Origin: JAAELZ01 sp047639475
GTDB taxonomy: Bacteria; Pseudomonadota; Gammaproteobacteria; Arenicellales; Poriferihabitantaceae
Direction of reading: 5' to 3'
NCBI GenBank assembly: GCA_047639475.1
Contig: JBLIOD010000003.1
Coordinates: 31,112 to 95,111, forward strand
Length of the DNA: 64,000 bases
In this document: piece by piece, positions 1 through 7,525 of the stretch
Layout: the number at the start of each line of letters is the position of its first letter
How positions within the stretch are numbered: the stretch's first letter is position 1
Notes under the pieces: generated by a model
What the model saw: only the letters and a program-made list of their open reading frames with translations
Database searches by the model: none
Told to the model about the DNA's origin: nothing
Made by a program: the position numbers and the translations under genes

Positions 1-39
1 ACTTCTATTATCTACCTTAAAACAATCTTGTGAGTATTA

Positions 40-59
40 CAACTCTTATATAAGAGTTG
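40..59. repeat. 20-bp perfect palindrome
   Basis: The two 10-base halves are exact reverse complements (caactcttat / ataagagttg). No T-run follows on either strand, so it does not look like a normal intrinsic terminator. It lies about 230 bases upstream of the methyltransferase gene. An operator is possible, but nothing else supports a function. Confidence 0.4.
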
Positions 60-152
60 CGTTCGTCGTAGCAGATGCGCTAAATAGGCACGCTTGATGA
101 TGCACCAGTCACAAGGGAGTTGGTGTTTACTAAGATTAGGATTTAGAGAAAG

Positions 153-248
153 TGGTGGTTATGGGTGGGTTCGAACCACCGGCCCTATCATGTAAGAGTA
201 ATGTGCTCTAACGACGCTTGCTTCTCAGTGCTGATTCGACCCATATTC
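153..248 (-). pseudogene. degenerate tRNA-like sequence (tRNA remnant)
   Basis: Read on the minus strand, the 3' part is an excellent tRNA half. There is a T arm (stem GGTGG/CCACC, loop TTCGAAC, 164-180), then an acceptor strand CATAACC, a discriminator A and an encoded CCA ending at 153. The 5' part is poor. The best 5' acceptor partner (GAATATG, ending near 242) gives 5 of 7 pairs. The D arm keeps only its 3' strand GAGC with an enlarged loop, and the anticodon arm has a four-pair stem (ATTA/TGAT) with an eight-base loop. A working tRNA is therefore unlikely. It may be a remnant left at a tRNA integration site. The absence of a tag-peptide reading frame argues against tmRNA. Confidence 0.45.
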
Positions 249-288
249 TGCGGGTAACATCAGTATAAATTGCGTTAAACTACGCGTC

Positions 289-2697
289 ATGTCAAAACCC
301 AAATCAACAAATTCATCGCAGACCGAGTCACCTTATTTGGGGGCTGGCAACGATCTAGTGCGCTTAGTTACAGGTGTTTGGGTGAGTGCGGATGATGCCC
401 AGCGCGAATTTATTGGCTATACCGATGGCGATGCATCAGAAAATGCAGTCTATGAAGCGATCAGTAATGCCAAAGACCGTTCAGTAGATTCCTATGAGCT
501 CGACACGCTGTGGGATCAGTGGGCGTTGGAGTACCATTTGACCGCCAGGCGAGCCAACATATACCGCGGCCTGAATTTTACAGGCGTAAAGCGCGTACTG
601 GAAGTGGGCTGTGGGTGTGGGGCGATTACACGTTTCTTAGGCGAGCAAGGCTTTCAAGTGGATGCTATTGAAGGCACATTGCGCCGTGCGCAAATTGCGC
701 GATTGCGTACGCAAGATTTGCCTAATGTGCAGCTGGTGTCGTCAAACTATCATCAACTGAATTTGCCAGAGAATGCCTATGATTTAATCGTGTTTACCGG
801 CGTTTTGGAATATTCAGGGGCCTATTCGCAAGAAGGGTTGTCTCCTGAGAATCAGCTGGCTGAAACACTGGATGCAGCGCAGAAGGCTTTGGCGCCGAGC
901 GGCGCCATTGTGGTGGCGATAGAGAATCGTACCGGGTTTAAATACGTGGCGGGTGCCAGCGAAGACCACCTTAATGTGCCGCATATTGGTTTGTTGGATT
1001 ATCCAGAGCCTGCAGCGGGTGACATTACCCGCGGAATCCGTACTTGGAGCAAAAGCCAGTGGAGCGCGATGCTCGACAAGCAAGCAGGCATTAATGCCTA
1101 CGCTTTTTGTTACCCCTTTCCTGATTACAAAATACCCGAAGTTATTTTATCTGATCACTTCATTGATAGCGCGCAGTGTCCAGCTGAGCTGCTTAACGGC
1201 GTGCGCTCACGCGACTACTTTAAACCTTGGCAAAGTGGGGTTGATGAATCGATTTTTTGGAAAACGGCAGCGCAAACCCATTCCTTGGCGGAATTTTCCA
1301 ATTCATTGCTCATTGTGATGGCCAAGCAGGGCGGTCGGCCATCAGAAATTATCGACTTTGATTTCGTTCGATTTCCAGGTTCCAGTCGAAAGCGCGAACA
1401 CCGCTATCAAATAAGCAAACTAGCGACCAGTGATGCGGTGATGCGCATCCCTCAAGTGGCTTCTGCAAGTGGCAAGCCGGGCCCCGTGGAAAGCGCCAAT
1501 CTGCAGCAAGAACCTTTTGCCGAGGGGGCAGTGCTATTGCAGAGTTGGTTAGATCGGTTGACTGTTTCGCCTAACTATACCGAATTGGCTATGTTGCTCA
1601 GAGCCTATCACGATTGGTTGAAGGGTCAGTTTGTCAGTGATGCCTCGCCGCGATTACTAATAGATGCTCTGCCGCAAAATATCATTGTAGATGCTGATAA
1701 TAATTGGCGATTGATTGACAAAGAATGGTTGGCCACTGACGAGATAACGTCTGGTTTGGTCTTTTTTCGGGCGGCTTACCATTTTGGTTTAATCGCTCGA
1801 AGCCGAATAGTGGCCCTAAACCTGCTCAGTTCGCAGAGCGAATTAGATAACCACACCCCGTCAGCGTTAGTTGAAAATCTAGACCACTTTATTCGCTGGT
1901 GTTTTCAGGCGGTCGATGAAGAATTGACGGATGAGCAGTTAAATGCTTTCGTGCAATGGGAGTCGGCGATGCAAGACTACGTGGTGCGCGAACCCTATCG
2001 TCGGCTTGAAACTGAAGTGTTGAGCGAGCCCTTGGCTGAGAACACAGACCAAGTGAAGTTGGTTGATTTACATCCATTAGAAGTGCGTGTATTTTGGACT
2101 CAAGTTGATGGGGTGTGGCACATCGACCATTCGGCTGGCGCAAAATATCACGGCAAGGGCGGGCTAAGCGCCGAGGTTAAATTGCCGGCCATGATAGCTA
2201 CACATCCGTTTATTCAAATAAGCCCCGCGCGTTGCCGAATTAATAATTGTAATGGATGGTTGGATTTTAAAAGCTTAAGTATCGAAGAAATAGGCAGTGA
2301 CGGGAAGCGAAAAATAGTGTTCGAAATCAACCAAACCGCAGACTTACTGAAAGCGGCGAAGTTGGAAAACATCAGCGTTTCTGATGCTGGATTACTCCTA
2401 TTTACTGGTTTAGAGCCTAAGATTACACTGAATGCTAAAACGGCGAGCTGGTCGACTAACTGTGACGGGGCCGTATTGAACTTTCAGGTGAATGCCCCTC
2501 TGGTGCAAGATTACAGTGAGGTGCATCAAGCTTTGGTAAATGAAGATGATGGCTTGGCAGAACGTATTCGTAATCGGCAGACATTGCTGAATATCCAAAA
2601 CCAACGAATTGCACAAGCAAGTGAAATCTTGGCGCAGTTGGAGAGAAAATTAGGGGATAAAAAATCGGAGTTGGTCAGTAGTTTTGGGAAAAGCTAA
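289..2697 (+). CDS. SAM-dependent methyltransferase with kinase-like domain and C-terminal coiled coil
   Basis: This 802-residue protein is predicted to be cytoplasmic or membrane-peripheral. Residues about 95-220 form a class I SAM methyltransferase, with the glycine-rich SAM loop VLEVGCGCGA at 103-112. A second domain carries a kinase-like signature: D459 in DALPQN, N464, and D477 in LIDKEW, which fits the catalytic Asp, metal-binding Asn and DFG-type Asp of aminoglycoside/Rio-like kinases. Residues about 595-740 are beta-rich and unassigned. Residues about 755-802 are charged and heptad-like, probably a coiled coil. The order methyltransferase, kinase, coiled coil resembles WbdD, the O-antigen chain terminator. 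That resemblance is my inference from architecture, not from sequence comparison. No glycosyltransferase gene is adjacent on the visible side. The start ATG has no strong Shine-Dalgarno sequence. Confidence 0.75.
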   Translation: MSKPKSTNSSQTESPYLGAGNDLVRLVTGVWVSADDAQREFIGYTDGDASENAVYEAISNAKDRSVDSYELDTLWDQWALEYHLTARRANIYRGLNFTGVKRVLEVGCGCGAITRFLGEQGFQVDAIEGTLRRAQIARLRTQDLPNVQLVSSNYHQLNLPENAYDLIVFTGVLEYSGAYSQEGLSPENQLAETLDAAQKALAPSGAIVVAIENRTGFKYVAGASEDHLNVPHIGLLDYPEPAAGDITRGIRTWSKSQWSAMLDKQAGINAYAFCYPFPDYKIPEVILSDHFIDSAQCPAELLNGVRSRDYFKPWQSGVDESIFWKTAAQTHSLAEFSNSLLIVMAKQGGRPSEIIDFDFVRFPGSSRKREHRYQISKLATSDAVMRIPQVASASGKPGPVESANLQQEPFAEGAVLLQSWLDRLTVSPNYTELAMLLRAYHDWLKGQFVSDASPRLLIDALPQNIIVDADNNWRLIDKEWLATDEITSGLVFFRAAYHFGLIARSRIVALNLLSSQSELDNHTPSALVENLDHFIRWCFQAVDEELTDEQLNAFVQWESAMQDYVVREPYRRLETEVLSEPLAENTDQVKLVDLHPLEVRVFWTQVDGVWHIDHSAGAKYHGKGGLSAEVKLPAMIATHPFIQISPARCRINNCNGWLDFKSLSIEEIGSDGKRKIVFEINQTADLLKAAKLENISVSDAGLLLFTGLEPKITLNAKTASWSTNCDGAVLNFQVNAPLVQDYSEVHQALVNEDDGLAERIRNRQTLLNIQNQRIAQASEILAQLERKLGDKKSELVSSFGKS

Positions 2698-2907
2698 AAA
2701 AGAAGCGGGTTTAACTGGTTTCAGCCTGACAGGGCAATTATAATCATGTCGATCAACAGTGAAGTAAATTCACTGCGAGGTGAAGTTTGGCTCCCTCTGC
2801 TTGGTGTTTTATTAAGCAGCTAAATAGTTAGTATGGGGGTTAATGCGGTTTCGCAAAAATATAATTTAATTGGGCATGAGCCCGGGCAATAAGATAATTT
2901 TCAAAAG
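2698..2907 (+). promoter_or_regulatory. nuo operon leader with candidate -10 boxes
   Basis: This 210-base stretch holds no gene and lies directly upstream of nuoA, so the nuo promoter is probably here. Two perfect TATAAT hexamers occur, at 2739-2744 and 2860-2865; neither has a good TTGACA partner 16-18 bases upstream. A short hairpin GGGC-atga-GCCC lies at about 2872-2883, just before nuoA. Promoter activity is inferred from position and the -10 matches only. Confidence 0.3.
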
Positions 2908-3264
2908 ATGTTAGCGAATTACTTACCTATTCTAATTTTTATCGGCGTTGGCATATTTGTCGGCGTTGCCGCGATAGCAGCGGGCCTGCTGTTATCTCCT
3001 AACCGCCCCGATGACCAGAAGTTATCCCCTTACGAGTGCGGTTTTGAAGCCTTTGAAGATGCGCGTAGTAAATTTGACGTACGTTTTTACTTGGTCGCCA
3101 TCTTATTCATTATTTTCGATTTAGAAATCGCTTTCTTGTTTCCATGGGCAGTGGTGATGGAAGAAGTGGGCATATTTGGCTTTTGGGCAATGACCGTGTT
3201 TTTGGTTATTCTCATTATCGGCTTTATTTACGAGTGGAAAAATGGCGCCCTTGAGTGGGACTAA
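2908..3264 (+). CDS. nuoA: NADH-quinone oxidoreductase subunit A
   Basis: A small membrane subunit of complex I (118 residues, the family's normal length). Three transmembrane segments are visible, at about 7-28, 62-82 and 88-108. Between the first two is the conserved loop with YECGFEAFEDARSKFDVRFY, which contacts the quinone-site region between membrane and peripheral arms. It is the first gene of a complete nuoA-N operon, and nuoB follows after 39 bases. Confidence 0.97.
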   Translation: MLANYLPILIFIGVGIFVGVAAIAAGLLLSPNRPDDQKLSPYECGFEAFEDARSKFDVRFYLVAILFIIFDLEIAFLFPWAVVMEEVGIFGFWAMTVFLVILIIGFIYEWKNGALEWD

Positions 3265-3303
3265 CGCCAATTACATATACTCAGTCAGCAGAGACATTAA
3301 ACA

Positions 3304-3786
3304 ATGGCACTTGAAGGGCAATTAAGCGAAGGTTTCGCGACCGCCAAATTAGACGACCTAATCAATTGGGCGCGTACAGGCTCAATGTGGCCAATGACTT
3401 TTGGTTTGGCTTGCTGCGCAGTAGAAATGATGCAAGCCGGTGCAGCGCGTTACGATCTCGACCGTTTTGGTATGCTGTTTCGCCCCAGTCCGCGTCAATC
3501 TGATGTCATGATTATCGCAGGTACATTGACCAACAAGATGGCGCCTGCCCTACGCAAGGTGTATGACCAGATGGCTGAGCCACGTTGGGTTATATCAATG
3601 GGTTCGTGCGCCAATGGCGGCGGCTATTATCACTATTCTTATGCCGTGGTGCGCGGTTGTGACGCGATCGTGCCAGTAGATATTTATGTGCCGGGCTGCC
3701 CACCTACGGCGGAAGCTCTTATATATGGGGTGTTACAGTTGCAAGCGAAAATCAAACGCACCAATACCATTGCGCGCACTGCCTAA
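3304..3786 (+). CDS. nuoB: NADH-quinone oxidoreductase subunit B
   Basis: A peripheral-arm subunit of complex I (160 residues) that binds the terminal [4Fe-4S] cluster N2, the direct electron donor to quinone. The cluster cysteines are visible: the tandem CC of ACCAVEMM near residue 37, the Cys of GSCANGGG near 102 and the Cys of VPGCPPTAEAL near 132. Length and motif order match the family. nuoC begins 31 bases downstream. Confidence 0.98.
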   Translation: MALEGQLSEGFATAKLDDLINWARTGSMWPMTFGLACCAVEMMQAGAARYDLDRFGMLFRPSPRQSDVMIIAGTLTNKMAPALRKVYDQMAEPRWVISMGSCANGGGYYHYSYAVVRGCDAIVPVDIYVPGCPPTAEALIYGVLQLQAKIKRTNTIARTA

Positions 3787-3817
3787 GTGATCAGATTGAT
3801 AGCAAGAAATTATTAAC

Positions 3818-4432
3818 ATGGTTACTTTAAAACAATTAGAGAAACACATTAAGAAGTGCCTTGGCGCTGTTCTTGATCCACCCATTGGTAAAGGGGCGCT
3901 GACTTTTACCCATGCCTTTGGTGAATTGACGATAGAAGTGCCGGTGGAGCAAATTAAAGCGGTATGTCAGGCATTGCGTGATGACGAGCAATGTCAATTT
4001 ACGCAATTAATAGATTTGTGCGGCGTGGACTATAGTGAGATCGATCAGTTCAGCGTTGATAAGTGGGAGCAACCTCGATTTGGTGTGGTTTACCATTTAA
4101 TGTCCATGGAGTTTAATATCCGTCTGCGCGTGAAGACGTATTTGGACGGCGAGCCGCCGATACTTGACTCGGTAATAGATGTTTGGCCTGCAGCAAACTG
4201 GTTTGAACGAGAAGCATTTGATTTATTCGGTGTCGTCTTTAGAGATCACCCAGATTTACGTCGCTTGTTAACCGACTACGGTTTTATTGGTCATCCATTT
4301 CGGAAAGATTTTCCTTTGGAAGGCCATGTTGAAATGCGCTATGACGAAGAGAAAGGCCGAGTTATTTATCAGCCAGTTACCATTGAACCACGTACCTTGG
4401 TGCCGCGCTCAGCGGGCACTGACAAGGTTTAA
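3818..4432 (+). CDS. nuoC: NADH-quinone oxidoreductase subunit C
   Basis: The 30-kDa-type peripheral subunit of complex I (204 residues). The family signature ERE(A)FDLFGVVF and the following HPDLRRLLTDYGF...HPFRKDFPLEGH segment are present near residues 130-170. It is a separate gene here; in E. coli and other enterobacteria nuoC and nuoD are fused. The next gene, nuoD, starts 24 bases after this stop. Confidence 0.97.
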   Translation: MVTLKQLEKHIKKCLGAVLDPPIGKGALTFTHAFGELTIEVPVEQIKAVCQALRDDEQCQFTQLIDLCGVDYSEIDQFSVDKWEQPRFGVVYHLMSMEFNIRLRVKTYLDGEPPILDSVIDVWPAANWFEREAFDLFGVVFRDHPDLRRLLTDYGFIGHPFRKDFPLEGHVEMRYDEEKGRVIYQPVTIEPRTLVPRSAGTDKV

Positions 4433-4456
4433 CGCAGCACAACAAATTCCATAAAC

Positions 4457-5710
4457 ATGGCAGAAATACGTAACTACACCATGAACTTCGGTCCGCAGCA
4501 TCCTGCGGCGCACGGCGTATTGCGCGTGGTGTTGGAGATGGATGGAGAGGTGATTGAACGGGCTGATACACATATCGGCCTACTGCATCGCGGGACTGAA
4601 AAATTAGCGGAAAATAAGCCATATAACCAGAGCATTGGTTATATGGACAGACTCGATTACGTCTCCATGATGTGCAATGAGCATGCCTATGTGATGACGA
4701 TCGAAAAACTGTATGGCGTTACACCGCCTATCAGAGCGCAGTACATACGCGTGATGTTCGACGAAATCACCCGAATTTTGAACCACTTGATGTGGTTAGG
4801 CGCACATGCATTAGACGTCGGTGCGATGAGCATGTTCTTGTATTGCTTCCGCGAGCGTGAAGACTTGATGGACGCCTATGAAGCCGTTAGTGGCGCGCGT
4901 ATGCACGCAACTTACTATCGCCCCGGTGGCGTGTATCGTGATTTGCCTGAAGAGATGCCCCGTTATGACGTGAACAAGCGTTTTGACGAGAAGAAAACCA
5001 AAGAACGAAATGCAGATCGCGATGGCAGCTTGCTAGATTTCTTGCAAGCTTTTACCGAACGCTTTCCGGGTTACGTTGACGAATATGAAACCCTGCTGTC
5101 GGATAACCGTATATGGAAACAACGGACCGTTGACATAGGCATTGTGACGCCCGAGCGCGCTATTGCTCTAGGCTTTACGGGCCCGATGTTACGCGGCTCT
5201 GGAATAGAATGGGATTTGCGTCGCAAACAGCCTTACGAAGTGTACGAAAAGCTAGATTTCTCGATCCCAATTGGCACCAATGGCGATTGCTATGATCGCT
5301 ACTTGATTCGCGTTGAAGAGATGCGCCAATCAAATAAGATCATTCAGCAGTGCATCGAATGGCTAAGGAAAAACCTGGGCGACGTAATGGCGCACGACGT
5401 TAAGCTAGCGCCGCCAGCGCGCGGCGATGTGAAAGGCGATATGGAATCGTTGATTCACCATTTCAAATTATTTACCGAAGGCTATGTATTGCCGAAGGGC
5501 GAAGCGTATTGCGCTATCGAGCATCCGAAGGGTGAGTTTGGTACCTATATCATTTCCGACGGCAGTAATAAGCCCTACCGTTTAAAAATTCGCGCGCCGG
5601 GTTATGTACATATTGCAGCGCTTGATGAAATGTCTCAAGGCCACATGTTGTCAGATTTGGTGGCCGTAATCGGCACCCAAGATATCGTGTTTGGTGAGGT
5701 AGATCGCTGA
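4457..5710 (+). CDS. nuoD: NADH-quinone oxidoreductase subunit D
   Basis: The 49-kDa-type subunit of complex I (417 residues), which lines the quinone pocket together with NuoB. The N-terminal NFGPQHPAAHGVLR motif, which carries the quinone-binding His, is intact. So are HIGLLHRGTEKLAE, YMDRLDYVSMMCNE and a C-terminal DIVFGEVDR. Length is typical of the unfused form. Its stop overlaps the start of nuoE by one base (TGATG), which suggests translational coupling. Confidence 0.98.
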   Translation: MAEIRNYTMNFGPQHPAAHGVLRVVLEMDGEVIERADTHIGLLHRGTEKLAENKPYNQSIGYMDRLDYVSMMCNEHAYVMTIEKLYGVTPPIRAQYIRVMFDEITRILNHLMWLGAHALDVGAMSMFLYCFREREDLMDAYEAVSGARMHATYYRPGGVYRDLPEEMPRYDVNKRFDEKKTKERNADRDGSLLDFLQAFTERFPGYVDEYETLLSDNRIWKQRTVDIGIVTPERAIALGFTGPMLRGSGIEWDLRRKQPYEVYEKLDFSIPIGTNGDCYDRYLIRVEEMRQSNKIIQQCIEWLRKNLGDVMAHDVKLAPPARGDVKGDMESLIHHFKLFTEGYVLPKGEAYCAIEHPKGEFGTYIISDGSNKPYRLKIRAPGYVHIAALDEMSQGHMLSDLVAVIGTQDIVFGEVDR

Positions 5711-6195
5711 TGTTAAATCAGACTGGGCTAAGTCAAGCATCATTAGACCAAATTGAAATGGAAGCGGCGAAGTATCCGGCGGAAAGACGCAGCTCCGCCA
5801 TTATGGCAGCTCTAACTATCGCGCAAGATGAGCACCAGTTTCTCAGCAAAGAGTTGATCGAACATGTCGCAAGCATCATCGGCATACCGCCAGTGCGCGC
5901 GTACGAAGTGGCGACGTTCTACTCTATGTATCAGCATAAGCCTTGCGGCGAGAATGTCATTAAGGTGTGCACCAATATATCGTGCATGTTGCGTGGATCA
6001 GGTGAGGTGGTATCTCATCTAGAGAGCCGCTTAGGTATCAAATTAGGTGAAGTTACCGCCGATGGAAAAATTGGCCTACAAGAAGTTGAGTGTTTGGCCG
6101 CTTGCGCAGGGGCACCGATGTTGCAATTAAATAAGCAGTACGTTGAGAACCTGACACCAGAAAGTATTGACGAAATGCTGGAGAGTTTGTCATGA
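5710..6195 (+). CDS. nuoE: NADH-quinone oxidoreductase subunit E
   Basis: The 24-kDa-type subunit of complex I (161 residues), carrying the [2Fe-2S] cluster N1a in a thioredoxin-like fold. The four cluster cysteines are in CTNISCMLRG and, about 35 residues later, CLAACAGAP. The helical N-terminal region (ERRSSAIMAALTIAQDE) is as expected. It overlaps nuoD by one base and nuoF by four, so the three genes are tightly coupled. Confidence 0.97.
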   Translation: MLNQTGLSQASLDQIEMEAAKYPAERRSSAIMAALTIAQDEHQFLSKELIEHVASIIGIPPVRAYEVATFYSMYQHKPCGENVIKVCTNISCMLRGSGEVVSHLESRLGIKLGEVTADGKIGLQEVECLAACAGAPMLQLNKQYVENLTPESIDEMLESLS

Positions 6196-7502
6196 GACAA
6201 TTAACCGCGATAGAAAAGAAGCAAGTTTTTGTATGTTTACCCGATCCACGCGTCGAAGAGCCGTGGACAATCGCCGCTTATAAAAAAGCCGACGGGTATA
6301 AAGCGCTTGAAAACGTACTAAAGAAAAAAGTCGATCAGGTCGAGATTCAAGAAACACTTAAAACCGGTAATTTACGTGGCCGCGGCGGCGCGGGCTTTCC
6401 AGCAGGTGTTAAATGGAGTTTCATGCCTCGTCAAATCGAAGGCCCAAGCTATATCGTTTGTAATTCAGATGAAGGCGAGCCAGGTACTTGTAAAGACCGC
6501 GATATTCTACGTTTTAACCCCCATTCTTTAGTTGAAGGGATGATCATAGCGGGTTATTCGATGGGTTGTTCTGCCGGCTATAACTATATTCGGGGTGAGT
6601 TTAATGAGCCCATTGATCGTTTTAACCAAGCCATCGAAGAAGCGCGTGCGGCGGGCTATCTAGGTAAAAATATTTTGGGCACCGGTTTTGATTTTGAGTT
6701 GTATTCGCACAGCGGTGCGGGCGCTTATATCTGCGGCGAAGAAACCGCCTTACTAGAGTCACTAGAAGGTAAAAAAGGTCAGCCACGTTTTAAGCCCCCT
6801 TTTCCAGCGCAGTACGGTTTATTTGGTCGACCTACCACTATTAATAACACCGAGACGTTGGCCTCAGTGCCCACCATTTTGCGCAAAGGCGGAGATTGGT
6901 TTAAAGGCTTGGGCGTTGAAAACTCAGGCGGCAGCAAACTATTCTCAGTAACAGGTCACGTTGAAAGCCCGGGCAACTTTGAAGTGCCAATGGGAATGCC
7001 GTTTAGTGAGCTACTAGAGATGGCGGGCGGCGTGTGGAAAGGCCGTAAGCTTAAAGCCGTTATTCCCGGTGGATCATCAGTGCCGGTTGTGCCTGCTGAA
7101 ACCATTATGAAAGCCAATATGGATTATGATTCTCTGACTGCAGCAGGCTCTTCTGTCGGCGCAGGGTCGGTGATCGTAATGGACGAAACCACTTGCATGG
7201 TATCGGTCTTAGAGCGCTTGTCTTATTTCTATCACGAAGAGTCTTGCGGCCAATGTACGCCTTGCCGTGAAGGCACGGGTTGGTTGTACCGCATTATCAA
7301 GCGTATTAATAAAGGCGAAGGCTCAATGAAAGATTTGGACACCTTATTAGATGTCGCTAATCGCATTGAAGGGCGTACTATTTGCGCATTAGGTGATGCA
7401 GCCGCTTGGCCGGTGCAAAGCTTCTTGAAACATTATAGGCATGAATTTGAAGCAAAAATTCACCCGTCTAAAACGAAAGTGGCAAATGCGCATGCTGCGT
7501 AA
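6192..7502 (+). CDS. nuoF: NADH-quinone oxidoreductase subunit F (NADH/FMN subunit)
   Basis: The 51-kDa-type subunit (436 residues) that oxidises NADH with FMN and passes electrons to cluster N3. The glycine-rich NADH-binding segment GRGGAGFPAGVKW lies near residues 62-74, and the FMN-binding segment GAGAYICGEETALLES near 175-190. The [4Fe-4S] ligands are in SCGQCTPCREGTGW plus a later Cys in TICALGDAAAW. The ATGA overlap with nuoE indicates coupling; nuoG follows after 23 bases. Confidence 0.98.
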   Translation: MRQLTAIEKKQVFVCLPDPRVEEPWTIAAYKKADGYKALENVLKKKVDQVEIQETLKTGNLRGRGGAGFPAGVKWSFMPRQIEGPSYIVCNSDEGEPGTCKDRDILRFNPHSLVEGMIIAGYSMGCSAGYNYIRGEFNEPIDRFNQAIEEARAAGYLGKNILGTGFDFELYSHSGAGAYICGEETALLESLEGKKGQPRFKPPFPAQYGLFGRPTTINNTETLASVPTILRKGGDWFKGLGVENSGGSKLFSVTGHVESPGNFEVPMGMPFSELLEMAGGVWKGRKLKAVIPGGSSVPVVPAETIMKANMDYDSLTAAGSSVGAGSVIVMDETTCMVSVLERLSYFYHEESCGQCTPCREGTGWLYRIIKRINKGEGSMKDLDTLLDVANRIEGRTICALGDAAAWPVQSFLKHYRHEFEAKIHPSKTKVANAHAA

Positions 7503-7525
7503 TCGATAGAGACACACATTAAAGT

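Noticed and set aside
153..248. tmRNA or a functional tRNA
   Set aside because: No tag-peptide frame or tmRNA 5' end is present, and the D arm, anticodon loop and 5' acceptor strand do not fit a working tRNA.
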